Source: Bacillota bacterium (lineage in GTDB: Bacteria > Bacillota > UBA4882 > UBA8346). From it: a stretch of DNA of 64,000 nt. Below the pieces are notes generated by a model that had not been told where the DNA came from, did no database searches, and was given only the letters and a program-made list of their open reading frames with translations. The stretch's first letter is position 1, and every line of letters begins with the position of its first letter. Where the stretch lies: contig JAEWZY010000045.1 in the NCBI GenBank assembly GCA_023394955.1, positions 1 through 64,000 of the forward strand, in the 5' to 3' direction. Position numbers and translations under genes: made by a program. This document shows positions 43,020-51,179 of the stretch, in pieces.

Positions 43020-43197
43020 TTTATCAGGTCATTGAAGAACGGGTAAAATTTTTATCTTTCAATGAGTTATCAAGGAACCATACCTGCTTTCTATCCATAT
43101 ATTGTGGATGGAGTTAGCTTAAAGCAATTTTTTTGGCAAGAGCTGATTTGTTTTTAAGTTGCTAAAGAATATGCTGATGAAAGGGGTATTAATCAGG

Positions 43198-43437
43198 ATG
43201 ATAGCTGAATTTGAATTAACCCGCCTACCGGTTGGAAAAATGGCTGAAGTAGTAAGTATCGGGGCACAAGGGGTATCACGGAACCGTCTGCTGGACCTCG
43301 GTTTGGTGCCGACGACAATCGTAGAAGCCATCCGCAAAAGTCCGGCGGGGGATCCGGTAGCTTACAAAATTAGGGGGGCAGTCATTGCCTTGCGTTCGGA
43401 GGAAAGTTGTCAAATTAGAGTCCGTTCGATAAGTTGA
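43198..43437 (+). CDS. feoA: FeoA-like ferrous iron transport protein
   Basis: A 79-residue SH3-like protein. LTRLPVGKMAEVVSIGAQG, then RNRLLDLGLVPTTIVEAI and GDPVAYKIRGAVIALRSEE are typical of FeoA, a cytoplasmic partner that helps FeoB. The frame opens at 43159, but the ATG at 43198 fits the family start better. It precedes the two feoB pieces. Confidence 0.9.
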   Translation: MIAEFELTRLPVGKMAEVVSIGAQGVSRNRLLDLGLVPTTIVEAIRKSPAGDPVAYKIRGAVIALRSEESCQIRVRSIS

Positions 43438-43497
43438 AATATTACCGGCAGAGATCGGCTTCTGCCGATAACTAAAATCAAAGAAGGGGGTTATCGT

Positions 43498-44301
43498 GTG
43501 GGACTAACAGCTCAATCTACCGGCATGTATGCTTTTTTAGAAGAATTAAATCAAAGTTCGGTTAAGGCTGATGCGGTTATCGCTTTAGCCGGCAACCCGA
43601 ACACGGGCAAAAGTACGGTTTTCAACGGTTTAACCGGATTAAACCAGCATACCGGCAATTGGCCCGGAAAAACCGTGATCCTGGCTAAAGGCAGTTACCA
43701 GCATCAAAGGAAGAACATTACTTTGGTGGATTTACCGGGAACATACTCGCTTCTCGCCAATTCCGCCGATGAACAAGTAGCCCGTGACTTTATCTGTTTC
43801 GGGAATCCGGATGCGACTGTAGTAGTAGCTGACGCCACTTGTCTTGAGCGGAACTTGAACTTAGGTTTACAGGTCATGGAGATTACACCCCATACTATTC
43901 TCTGTGTCAATCTGATCGATGAGGCCGGGCGAAAAAAGTTGGAGATTGACTGTGCAAAGTTGGAAGGTATTTTAGGTATACCGGTAGTCCCTACCGCCGC
44001 CAGGGAAAAAGTGGGTCTGAAAGAATTGAAGGATGCAATTAACAAAGTGGTATTCGGCAAGAAGAGGTCACAGCCGAAACAGATGGTATATAACGAAACT
44101 ATCGAGGCTGCCCTAAATGAAATCCAAGAAGAGGTCGAAAATTTGCTTCAGGGCAAATTCAATAGCAGGTGGGTGGCATTGCGTCTTCTGGACGGTGATA
44201 CCTCAATTATCAAGGAGATCCTTAATTATTTGCAAAGGTTGGAACTGAAGAATCAAGGGTGCTTTCAAGAAAAAAGCAGGACGGTGAAGTGTGGTGAGTA
44301 G
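43498..44301 (+). CDS. feoB: FeoB N-terminal GTPase protein (first half of a split FeoB)
   Basis: A 267-residue protein containing only the cytoplasmic G domain and part of the GDI domain of FeoB. G1 is GNPNTGKST, with FNGLTGLNQHTGNWPGKTV after it as the switch I region; G3 is VDLPGTYSLL, and CVNLIDEAGR fits G4. It starts with GTG after AAGGGGG. The membrane half is a separate gene overlapping by 11 nt. In the usual FeoB both are one chain, so iron import here needs assembly of two proteins. Confidence 0.9.
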   Translation: MGLTAQSTGMYAFLEELNQSSVKADAVIALAGNPNTGKSTVFNGLTGLNQHTGNWPGKTVILAKGSYQHQRKNITLVDLPGTYSLLANSADEQVARDFICFGNPDATVVVADATCLERNLNLGLQVMEITPHTILCVNLIDEAGRKKLEIDCAKLEGILGIPVVPTAAREKVGLKELKDAINKVVFGKKRSQPKQMVYNETIEAALNEIQEEVENLLQGKFNSRWVALRLLDGDTSIIKEILNYLQRLELKNQGCFQEKSRTVKCGE

Positions 44302-45682
44302 TTTGGAAGCCGGGTTTAATCAGATTATTGATAAAGCGCAAGCCGTGCGAAAGCAGGTAGGAACGGTAAGAGACCGGATTGTCATGGACATTTATAATCA
44401 AGCCCGGGAGATCACTGAAAAAGTAGTGAAAACTCAAAACGCCAAGGGTGATCTGGACCGTAAGATTGATAATATCGTCACCTCAAGAATTTTCGGCTAT
44501 CCGCTGATGTTCGCTCTGCTAAGCCTGGTCTTCTGGTTGACCATTAGCGGGGCCAATGTTCCCTCGAAAATGATTGCTGATTTACTCTTTGGTTGGGAAG
44601 ACCGGCTGATTGCCTTTTTCCAATGGGTCGGCGCACCGGCATGGCTCTATGGCGTTTTGGTTTTGGGTTTATACCGTGGATTGGCTTGGGTCGTATCGGT
44701 GATGTTGCCGCCGATGGCCATCTTCTTTCCCCTCTTTACCTTTCTCGAAGATTTGGGTTATCTGCCGCGGGTAGCATTTAATCTTGATAAACTATTTAAA
44801 AAGGCGGGGGCCCACGGAAAACAAATATTAACCATGTGTATGGGGTTTGGTTGCAACGCGGCCGGAATCATCGCCTGCCGGATTATTGATTCTCCTCGAG
44901 AGCGGCTGATTGCTATTTTGACCAATAATTTCGTGCCGTGTAACGGGAGGTTCCCGACACTGATTGCCATGGCTGCAGTATTTATGGGAACCTTGGTAAG
45001 CGGTTATAACAACTTTGCCGCCTCGGCCTTAGTGGCGGGAGTGGTTGTCCTTGGAGTTTCGGTTACTCTGGCTGTATCCTGGATTTTGTCAAAGACGCTG
45101 TTAAAAGGGGTTCCTTCCACTTTTACCTTGGAACTTCCTCCTTACCGGATTCCAAAGATCGGTTCATTATTAATACGATCCATAATGGACCGTACCTTGT
45201 TCGTGTTAATGAGGGCGGTCGTTGTAGCGGCGCCGGCCGGTGCGGTTACTTGGATATTAGCGAATATTCAGATCGGGGAGTTCAGTATCATCGGACACCT
45301 TGCCGGTTGGTTCGACGGTTTCGGCCGTCTTATCGGACTGGATGGCTATATTGTCCTGGCCTTTCTGCTGGGTTTGCCCGCTAACGAAATCGTTGTGCCG
45401 ATTCTGATAATGAGTTACCTATCACAGGGCGCCCTGTTAGAGCTGGATAGTATTGATGCCTTGCGCCAACTCTTGGTCAGTAATGGTTGGACCTGGTTGA
45501 CTGCTTTGAACATGAGCCTCTTCTCATTGTTTCATTTTCCTTGCGCGACAACATTATTAACTGTCCGCAAAGAGACTCAAAGTGCCAAATGGACGGTATT
45601 GGCAGCATTGATCCCAACCGGGGTAGGGATTTTAGTCTGTTTTCTGGTGGCTCAAATCGCTCAGACGCTGGGATTGGTTTAA
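44291..45682 (+). CDS. feoB: FeoB membrane domain protein (second half of a split FeoB)
   Basis: A 463-residue protein starting with GTG. After a helical linker with the second part of the GDI domain (DIYNQAREITEKVVKTQNAK) come about eleven membrane segments: FGYPLMFALLSLVFWLTISG near 73, MPPMAIFFPLFTFLEDLGYL-type sequence around 140-155, CMGFGCNAAGIIACRIID near 180, PCNGRFPTLI near 216 with its Cys, and NEIVVPILIMSYL near 365. Split inside the GDI domain; together with the preceding gene it makes a normal-length FeoB. Confidence 0.9.
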   Translation: MVSSLEAGFNQIIDKAQAVRKQVGTVRDRIVMDIYNQAREITEKVVKTQNAKGDLDRKIDNIVTSRIFGYPLMFALLSLVFWLTISGANVPSKMIADLLFGWEDRLIAFFQWVGAPAWLYGVLVLGLYRGLAWVVSVMLPPMAIFFPLFTFLEDLGYLPRVAFNLDKLFKKAGAHGKQILTMCMGFGCNAAGIIACRIIDSPRERLIAILTNNFVPCNGRFPTLIAMAAVFMGTLVSGYNNFAASALVAGVVVLGVSVTLAVSWILSKTLLKGVPSTFTLELPPYRIPKIGSLLIRSIMDRTLFVLMRAVVVAAPAGAVTWILANIQIGEFSIIGHLAGWFDGFGRLIGLDGYIVLAFLLGLPANEIVVPILIMSYLSQGALLELDSIDALRQLLVSNGWTWLTALNMSLFSLFHFPCATTLLTVRKETQSAKWTVLAALIPTGVGILVCFLVAQIAQTLGLV

Positions 45683-45699
45683 GTTCTGATTGAAAATAC

Positions 45700-45715
45700 T
45701 TTAGCATAGGCTAAA
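45700..45715. promoter_or_regulatory. Palindrome before the second DtxR-like gene
   Basis: TTTAGCATAGGCTAAA has perfect 6-base inverted halves around a 4-base centre. The TTAG/CTAA form resembles DtxR-type boxes. It lies between the feoB end and the regulator gene and differs from the GCATATGCCC element. Confidence 0.5.
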
Positions 45716-45800
45716 TAAAGTCAAAAGTTGAAAGTCCAAAGTCTTTGAGTTTGGGCTTTCAAACCATTGATTGGGATCTCAGTAAAAAGAGGCGAAGCTG

Positions 45801-46292
45801 ATGCTGATCAGAGATACCATCCTAACCGAAAGCATGGAAGACTATCTGGAGATGTTCTACCGGATCGTCGCTAAACAAGGGTATATCCGGCCGGTCGATT
45901 TGTCGAACGCCATCAATGTTAAGCCTTCCTCGGTAACCCGGATGATTCAAAAGCTGCATGAGGCCGGGTTTATCACCTATGAAAAATACCGGAACATTTC
46001 CTTGACTGAGAAGGGAATGCTCTACGGCCGGTTTCTGGTTTGGCGGGATGAGAAGTTAACCGAGTTTTTAAGCCTGGTCAAAGCCAGCCCTCGCATTAGT
46101 GAGCAGGTGGAGGGGATTGAACATTATATAACACCAATCACCATGAGGGTTATTCGAAATTTAATTATCTATTTCAACTCTGACCCGAAACGTTTGGCGG
46201 ACCTGGAGAATATCCAATGCCAGACCGATTACCCGGATAATGAGGACTTGCGCTTGCTCCGCGCCTGGCTGTTCAGACATGAAACAAGGTAA
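45801..46292 (+). CDS. DtxR/MntR-like metal-dependent regulator 2
   Basis: A 163-residue regulator: SMEDYLEMFYRIVAKQGYIR and VDLSNAINVKPSSVTRMIQK give the DtxR winged helix; KLHEAGFITYEKY and EGIEHYITPITMRVIRNLI give the dimerisation helices with possible Glu/His metal ligands. Length and lack of a third domain fit MntR. It follows the feo genes, so iron or manganese sensing is likely. It is the second candidate to bind the GCATATGCCC element, which starts 125 nt downstream of its stop. Confidence 0.85.
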   Translation: MLIRDTILTESMEDYLEMFYRIVAKQGYIRPVDLSNAINVKPSSVTRMIQKLHEAGFITYEKYRNISLTEKGMLYGRFLVWRDEKLTEFLSLVKASPRISEQVEGIEHYITPITMRVIRNLIIYFNSDPKRLADLENIQCQTDYPDNEDLRLLRAWLFRHETR

Positions 46293-46414
46293 GGAAAGCT
46301 TGGAAGGACAATAAAGTTGTGATAATTGATCCGGTTTTCACCCCTGATATTTGGGGTTGGAATTCCGGATTTTTTGTAGGGTGTTTTTTAGAGAAAATTT
46401 TATAAAGATATTTA

Positions 46415-46443
46415 TTGACATATGCCCAAAATAGGTCTACAAT
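46415..46443 (+). promoter_or_regulatory. Promoter of the DUF5320 gene, overlapping a shared element
   Basis: TTGACA (46415-46420) and TACAAT (46438-46443) with a 17-base spacer. The -35 box is part of GACATATGCCC (46417-46427), so a protein bound there would block RNA polymerase. Confidence 0.8.
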
Positions 46444-46462
46444 AATTTCAAGGGCATTATTA

Positions 46463-46472
46463 GCATATGCCC
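46463..46472. promoter_or_regulatory. GCATATGCCC regulatory element, copy 4b
   Basis: GCATATGCCC, matching consensus exactly, 19 bases after the -10 box. Together with the copy on the -35 box (46417-46427) this unit has two sites about 46 bp apart, which could support looping or cooperative binding. Confidence 0.72.
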
Positions 46473-46497
46473 ATAAAAATTAGTGAGGTGAATTTAA

Positions 46498-46851
46498 ATG
46501 CCAAGAGGAGATGGCACAGGGCCAATGGGGTTTGGATCAATGACGGGACGAGCCGCCGGATACTGCGCCGGTTACCCGGCGCCTGGTTTTGCTAATCCAG
46601 CTGTTGGGTTTGGTTGGAGAGGCCGCGGCGGCCGTGGTGGTCGCGGATTTGGCGGAAGATTTTGGGGTGCAGGATGCCCCGGATGGGTTTATCCGGGGTA
46701 TGGAGCTCCCGCTGCTAACCCTTTTTTCCAAAGCGGGGCTGCTGATCCTGAGTTGGAAGCCGGCATGCTCACCAACGAGATTGAAATGATGGAGCGGTCT
46801 TTGAAAGAAGCCAAGGAACGGTTGGAGGAATTACGGAAGAATGATAAGTAA
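46498..46851 (+). CDS. DUF5320-like Gly/Arg-rich protein
   Basis: A 117-residue protein. The N-terminal MPRGDGTGPMGFGSMTGRAA is the hallmark of DUF5320-type proteins found beside NifX/MinD-like genes in anaerobes. A Gly-Arg-rich middle (WRGRGGRGGRGFGGRF) follows, and the C terminus is a coiled coil (LTNEIEMMERSLKEAKERL). Cys is present in YCAGYP and GAGCPG. Function unknown. The ATG follows GTGAGGTG. It has its own promoter with two shared elements. Confidence 0.8.
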   Translation: MPRGDGTGPMGFGSMTGRAAGYCAGYPAPGFANPAVGFGWRGRGGRGGRGFGGRFWGAGCPGWVYPGYGAPAANPFFQSGAADPELEAGMLTNEIEMMERSLKEAKERLEELRKNDK

Positions 46852-46859
46852 GTACGAGT

Positions 46860-47040
46860 AGTCAGAATAGGAGCTAGGAGACAGTAGTCAGGAGCTAAGA
46901 GTGCGGGCAAGACTTTGGGACTTACTAAAAAGCGAAGGCCGGAGATTTAAGCCATTAAAGATCTTAGGTTTGGAGCTTCCGCCTTAAAACCAACTGGCTT
47001 CTGGTTCCTAAACTCCTGGCTTCTGCTTTTCTAAATTCCC
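46860..47040 (+). other. Gap with degenerate AGGAG-rich repeats
   Basis: Short repeated units such as TAGGAGCTAGGAG and CAGGAGCTAAGAG, with reverse-complement-like CTCCTGGCTTC near the end of the segment. Similar CTCCTATCTCCTAACTC sequence occurs at about 12907. This looks like low-complexity intergenic filler; no gene seen. Confidence 0.35.
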
Positions 47041-47052
47041 GAATAAATAATT

Positions 47053-47063
47053 GACATATGCCC
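47053..47063. promoter_or_regulatory. GCATATGCCC regulatory element, copy 5, on a -35 box
   Basis: TTGACATATGCCC: the -35 box TTGACA (47051-47056) merges with the element exactly as in the DUF5320 promoter. A further dyad, ATGCCCTATTTATAGGCAT (47073-47091), lies 10 bases downstream and contains ATGCC half-sites. The -10 box is not clear. Confidence 0.65.
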
Positions 47064-47130
47064 AAAATAATCATGCCCTATTTATAGGCATAAGCCAACA
47101 ATTTTTGAAAGAATAAAGGGAGTGTTCATG

Positions 47131-47511
47131 ATGAAAATTGCCGTTTCGACAATGGGAAATACGCTTGAAAGTATGATGGACCAGCGTTTTGGCAGGGCGG
47201 CCTTTTTTATAATCGTTGATTCGGAGACCATGGAGTTTGAAGCGATCAATAACGAGGCGGCGGCGTCGGCCGGAGGAGCAGGGATCACTTCCGCCCAATC
47301 AGTGGTTGATAAAGGGGTTGAAGCGATAATTACCGGTAATGTTGGGCCTAACGCCATGAATGTCTTAAATGCCGCCGAAATCGACATTTATCGTGGCGTT
47401 TCGGCCTCGGTCGGAGAAAACATTGCGGAGTTTAAAAAAGGAGCGCTGGAAAAGATCGCAAATTCAGTCCCTTCTCATTTCGGCATGGGTTTGGCGGGAG
47501 GTCAAAAGTGA
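47131..47511 (+). CDS. NifX/NifB-C-terminal-like (dinitrogenase cofactor) domain protein 1
   Basis: A 126-residue protein of the NifX-like fold: KIAVSTMGNTLESMMDQRFG, AGITSAQSVVDKGVEAIITG and NVGPNAMNVLNAAEID. In nitrogen fixers the fold carries iron-molybdenum cofactor intermediates; in anaerobes like this its stand-alone members have unknown roles, probably in cluster handling. The ATG at 47131 follows AAAGGGAG at normal distance. It overlaps the next ATPase gene by 4 nt. Confidence 0.86.
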   Translation: MKIAVSTMGNTLESMMDQRFGRAAFFIIVDSETMEFEAINNEAAASAGGAGITSAQSVVDKGVEAIITGNVGPNAMNVLNAAEIDIYRGVSASVGENIAEFKKGALEKIANSVPSHFGMGLAGGQK

Positions 47512-48338
47512 AGATAGCCGTTTTAAGCGGTAAGGGCGGGACCGGAAAAACAACCGTCTCCGCTAGTCTGGCTTTTGCCTTGGATAAATGTCAATATATC
47601 GATTGCGATGTGGAAGAACCTAACGGGGCAATCTTTCTAAAACCGGAACTCCAGGAGAGCTACCGGGTAAAAGTCCCGGTGCCGGAGGTCGATCCTGGAA
47701 AATGCAACGGTTGCGGTGATTGCGCCAAGGCATGTCAGTTTAACGCTTTAGCGGTAATCAAGGGTCGAGTGCTTCTTTTTCCGGAGATTTGCCACCATTG
47801 CGGCGCTTGTTCCCTTGCTTGCCCGACCGGAGCGATATATGAAGTTCAACGGGAGATTGGTATTATTGAATCCGATGTTACCGGGACATTTTTGCATGGT
47901 CGCTTAAATATCGGGGAACCGATCAGTATTCCGATTATTAGGGAACTAAAAAAACGGATGGAGACGGACCAGCCGGTGCTACTGGATTGTCCGCCGGGGG
48001 CTTCCTGTGCGGTGGTGCAGTCAATTGGAGGCTGTGATTATTGTATCTTGGTGACGGAACCGACCCCTTTCGGGCTGCATGACTTGAAAATCGCCGTCGA
48101 GCTTGTTAAAAAAATGAATATTCCTTTTGGAATAGTAATCAATAAAGCAACCGACGAGCAACGAATTATTCAAGATTTCTGTAATGAAAATGGAATTGAG
48201 GTCCTATTGGAGATCTCCTTTTCCCGGAGAATAGCCGAAAACTATTCCAAAGGTATCCTACCGGTCCAGGACAACCCGGAATGGATTAACCGGTTTCAAG
48301 AGGTCCATGCCAAGGTGGAAAGGGGGGTTAAGGGATGA
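47508..48338 (+). CDS. MinD-like ATPase with inserted ferredoxin domain, first
   Basis: A 276-residue P-loop ATPase. The deviant Walker A is GKGGTGKTTVSASL (residues 7-20). Two 4Fe-4S motifs are inserted: CNGCGDCAKACQF near 65 and CHHCGACSLACPTGA near 95. Walker B-like LLDCPPGASC lies near 160. The family is common in anaerobes and related to Mrp/NBP35 cluster carriers. It overlaps its neighbours at both ends by 4 nt, so it acts with NifX-like and the second ATPase, maybe as a heterodimer. Confidence 0.9.
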   Translation: MKIAVLSGKGGTGKTTVSASLAFALDKCQYIDCDVEEPNGAIFLKPELQESYRVKVPVPEVDPGKCNGCGDCAKACQFNALAVIKGRVLLFPEICHHCGACSLACPTGAIYEVQREIGIIESDVTGTFLHGRLNIGEPISIPIIRELKKRMETDQPVLLDCPPGASCAVVQSIGGCDYCILVTEPTPFGLHDLKIAVELVKKMNIPFGIVINKATDEQRIIQDFCNENGIEVLLEISFSRRIAENYSKGILPVQDNPEWINRFQEVHAKVERGVKG

Positions 48339-49198
48339 AGCAAATATCGTTTGTCAGTGGTAAAGGTGGGACTGGCAAAAGCACTTTGGTGGCTTCTTTA
48401 AGCTTATTAGTTAAAGAAAAGATGTTGGCCGATTGCGATGTTGACGCCCCTAATCTTCACGTTTTATTAGATAATAAGGTTTTATTGACGGAAGATTACT
48501 TTGGCGCAAAGGAAGCTGTGATTAATCCCAATTTTTGCATAAAGTGTGGCCGGTGTAAAGATGTCTGCAGGTTTGACGCGATAGATGATTCATTTGAAAT
48601 CGTCCCGATGCATTGCGAAGGGTGTGGCGCTTGTACTCTTGTTTGTCCGGTAGAGGCGATCCGCCTTGAACCGGTTAAAACCGGCCAGACTTATGTGGCT
48701 GAAACAAAGCGGGGAACCTTTGCCCATGCATTGTTGGATATCGGGGCTGAAGGTTCAGGGAAATTAGTTACTGAAGTCCGTAAAAAACTGGACCAATTTA
48801 AAAAAGATGAAAAATGGCTCCTGATTGATGGTTCGCCGGGTATCGGTTGTGTAGTGATGGCTTCTATTACCGGCGCTGATGCTGTGGTAGCCGTCGCTGA
48901 ACCAACCAAATCAGGTTTGAGTGATTTGGAACGGGTTTTAGGCGTTGCCAAGCATTTTGGTATTCCTGGTTTGGTCTGTATCAATAAGTTTGACTTAAAC
49001 CCTGAAATAACGGCTGAGATTGAAAGTTTTTGTAATAATAATGGATTTCCCATCATTGGGAAGGTTTCATATGATCCGGAGGTTATGAAAGCTTTACAAG
49101 GATTCAAGACACCGGTGGAAGCCGGGAACACTCGGTTTACCTTGGAGGTTGAAAACCTTTGGAATCGGCTCGAACGGGAAGCGAGGCCCGGGAAGTGA
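48335..49198 (+). CDS. MinD-like ATPase with inserted ferredoxin domain, second
   Basis: A 287-residue paralogue of the preceding gene: SGKGGTGKSTLVASLSLL (residues 8-25), CIKCGRCKDVCRFDAI near 68, CEGCGACTLVCPVEAI near 95 and LLIDGSPGIGCVV near 167. The two are always found as a tandem pair in many anaerobes. Predicted to load or move an iron-sulfur or heterometal cluster with ATP; not demonstrated. It ends the operon. Confidence 0.9.
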   Translation: MKQISFVSGKGGTGKSTLVASLSLLVKEKMLADCDVDAPNLHVLLDNKVLLTEDYFGAKEAVINPNFCIKCGRCKDVCRFDAIDDSFEIVPMHCEGCGACTLVCPVEAIRLEPVKTGQTYVAETKRGTFAHALLDIGAEGSGKLVTEVRKKLDQFKKDEKWLLIDGSPGIGCVVMASITGADAVVAVAEPTKSGLSDLERVLGVAKHFGIPGLVCINKFDLNPEITAEIESFCNNNGFPIIGKVSYDPEVMKALQGFKTPVEAGNTRFTLEVENLWNRLEREARPGK

Positions 49199-49561
49199 GA
49201 AGAATAATTCAGGCATGAGGCTTGAGGCAAGAGACGTCAGCCTTTGTCAACCGGGAGCCGGAAGAGGGTATGGCGTGGAGGAGGGCGAGTGCCACCATCC
49301 GCATGGGGAATAACTATTCAGTCGAAGGTCAAAAGCGCAAACTTTAATTATATAACGGCACGCAACATGTCAAATGAGCCTGCCGTTTATTTGCGTTGTG
49401 TTATCCTTATCTGAAACCAGCTCCCGGTTTGAGTGGACCGGTGAATTCGCTTAAGTATAAAATTGGACAATATATTAAAGAATTTAGCAATATAAAATAG
49501 TGAGTTTTATTAAGAAACGTAATAATATTGAAATATAAATTTAACACAAGGGGGAATGAAT
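49199..49561 (+). other. Gap with a possible remnant of a His-tailed small protein
   Basis: A 33-codon frame at 49215-49313 reads QPGAGRGYGVEEGECHHPHG near its end, which resembles the Gly-rich, His-tailed C termini of DUF5320/NifX-type proteins. It has no good ribosome site. The rest of the gap is AT-rich and leads to TRAP operon 2. Confidence 0.3.
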
Positions 49562-50560
49562 GTGAGTAAAAAACTTTTATTAGTAATTGTTTGTGTTTGT
49601 TTGATTGGTTCTTTATGTTGCATTCCAACAACCATGGCCGCAAAACAGATCGTGATGAAGATCGGCCATGCGCATCCGACCAATACACCGCGGCACCAAG
49701 CATTTTTAAAGTTTAAAGAATTGGTTGAAAAGAAAAGTAAGAATGTAGTTAAAGTAGAGATTTATCCTGCCGGGCAATTGGGTAGTGAACCGGAGATGAT
49801 CGAAGCCATTAAAATGGGCACTTTAGAAGGCAGTAGAGCGGGTTGTTATGATATGGTTTCGCGGAAATTGCTGATCTATACCATGCCCTTTTTATTTAAC
49901 AAGATTGAAGATGTTTATAAAGTAACTAAAGGTCCCTTTGCTGAGAAGATCTCTAAAGACGCCGAGAAGAACGGGATTGTGATTCTTACCAATGGTGACG
50001 GGGGCGGTTTTAGAAATATTACCAATAATAAGCGCCCGGTTGTTGCCCCGGAAGATATGAAAGGTTTGAAGATGCGGACGCCGCCGATTGAGAGTATTGT
50101 TAAAATCATGGAAGCCTTGGGGGCCAATCCGGTATCCATCCCCTATGGTGATACATATATGGCCATGAAAACCGGTGTCGCCGACGGACAGGAAAATCCG
50201 TTTGTCAATACCGTATCGATGAAATTTCATGAAGTCCAGAAATATATGACAGTTTGTAATTATCAATTTCATCCTGATCCATTCTATATCAGTAAAAAAT
50301 GGTGGGACACCCTCGATTCCAAGACTAAAAAAGTGATCACCGATTGCGCTTGGGAATCACAAGACTATAGCAACCAACTAATGCGGAAGGCAGACGAAGA
50401 CAGTTACGAAGTCATCAAAAAGAGCATGGAAGTGACGGTCTTAACCAAGGCTCAAAAAGCAGCTTTCGTTGAGAAAACCAAAGCAGTCGATGAGTATTTT
50501 GTCAGCAATAAGTATTTTACCAAGCAGGAAATCGATGAACTGCGCAGTCTAATTAAATAA
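49562..50560 (+). CDS. dctP: TRAP transporter substrate-binding protein 2 (DctP family)
   Basis: A 332-residue receptor with a signal peptide (SKKLLLVIVCVCLIGSLCC, cleavage after TMA). The mature part begins AAKQIVMKIGHAHPTNTPRH, has EIYPAGQLGSEPEMIEAIKM and the Arg-containing GLKMRTPPIESI that binds the carboxylate, then GVADGQENPF. The GTG at 49562 lies 8 nt after GGGGG; an ATG at 49556 is too close. A hairpin follows before dctQ, as in TRAP operon 1. Confidence 0.93.
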   Translation: MSKKLLLVIVCVCLIGSLCCIPTTMAAKQIVMKIGHAHPTNTPRHQAFLKFKELVEKKSKNVVKVEIYPAGQLGSEPEMIEAIKMGTLEGSRAGCYDMVSRKLLIYTMPFLFNKIEDVYKVTKGPFAEKISKDAEKNGIVILTNGDGGGFRNITNNKRPVVAPEDMKGLKMRTPPIESIVKIMEALGANPVSIPYGDTYMAMKTGVADGQENPFVNTVSMKFHEVQKYMTVCNYQFHPDPFYISKKWWDTLDSKTKKVITDCAWESQDYSNQLMRKADEDSYEVIKKSMEVTVLTKAQKAAFVEKTKAVDEYFVSNKYFTKQEIDELRSLIK

Positions 50561-50582
50561 ATTTCATATTTAAAAGAAATAA

Positions 50583-50615
50583 AAAGGGAGTGTTTATTCC
50601 AAAAACACTCCCTTT
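50583..50615 (+). repeat. Hairpin between dctP and dctQ of TRAP operon 2
   Basis: AAAGGGAGTGTTT (50583-50595) and AAACACTCCCTTT (50603-50615) form a perfect 13-bp stem with a 7-base loop. No immediate T-run follows. Same position and stem length as the hairpin in operon 1, though the sequence differs. Confidence 0.78.
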
Positions 50616-50650
50616 GCATAAATTTTTAGTTTCGAAAGTTGGTGGCAAAA

Positions 50651-51136
50651 ATGAATTTTTTGAAAAAAACAGAAAGTTTATTAGGTGATATTTTTGAAGG
50701 AATTGGCGTTTTTTTAATCGGGTTGATGACCGTTGGCATGATTTTTTCCGTTATTATGCGTTATTGTTTTAATATTTCATTTATCTGGGCCGAAGAAATG
50801 CTCACCTATTTTTTCATTGGGACTACCTTTTTTGGTGCGGTAATTTGCCAGAAAAAAGATGAACATATTAGGATTAGTTTATTAGAAGAGTTGTTACCCA
50901 AATCGGTTCAACTGGCGGCCAAAATTGTTGCTTGCATAGTAACTATTTTTGTTTTAGCTTTTTTGTATAAAGTCAGTGTCGATTGGATTGCCGTAACCGG
51001 AGATAGTATTAGTACCGGAGTAAAGCTACCTTATAAATACTTTTACGGTATGGTGCCGGTTTGTTCCGTTGGATTGATTGTTTTCGCTGTGATAAGTTTA
51101 ATAAAGCTTTTAATCCCAAATTATGATGAGAAATAG
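50651..51136 (+). CDS. dctQ: TRAP transporter small membrane subunit 2 (DctQ family)
   Basis: A 161-residue protein with four helices. SVIMRYCFNISFIWAEEMLT near residue 34 and YFFIGTTFFGAVICQKKDEH near 55 are DctQ hallmarks. The ATG at 50651 follows GGTGG; the frame is open from a TTG at 50639. DctM follows after 43 nt. It completes, with dctP and dctM, a second organic-acid importer. Confidence 0.9.
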   Translation: MNFLKKTESLLGDIFEGIGVFLIGLMTVGMIFSVIMRYCFNISFIWAEEMLTYFFIGTTFFGAVICQKKDEHIRISLLEELLPKSVQLAAKIVACIVTIFVLAFLYKVSVDWIAVTGDSISTGVKLPYKYFYGMVPVCSVGLIVFAVISLIKLLIPNYDEK

Positions 51137-51179
51137 TTTTAGCCATTTGCTGAGTCAAAAAGATTAGGAGGTTTACTAG

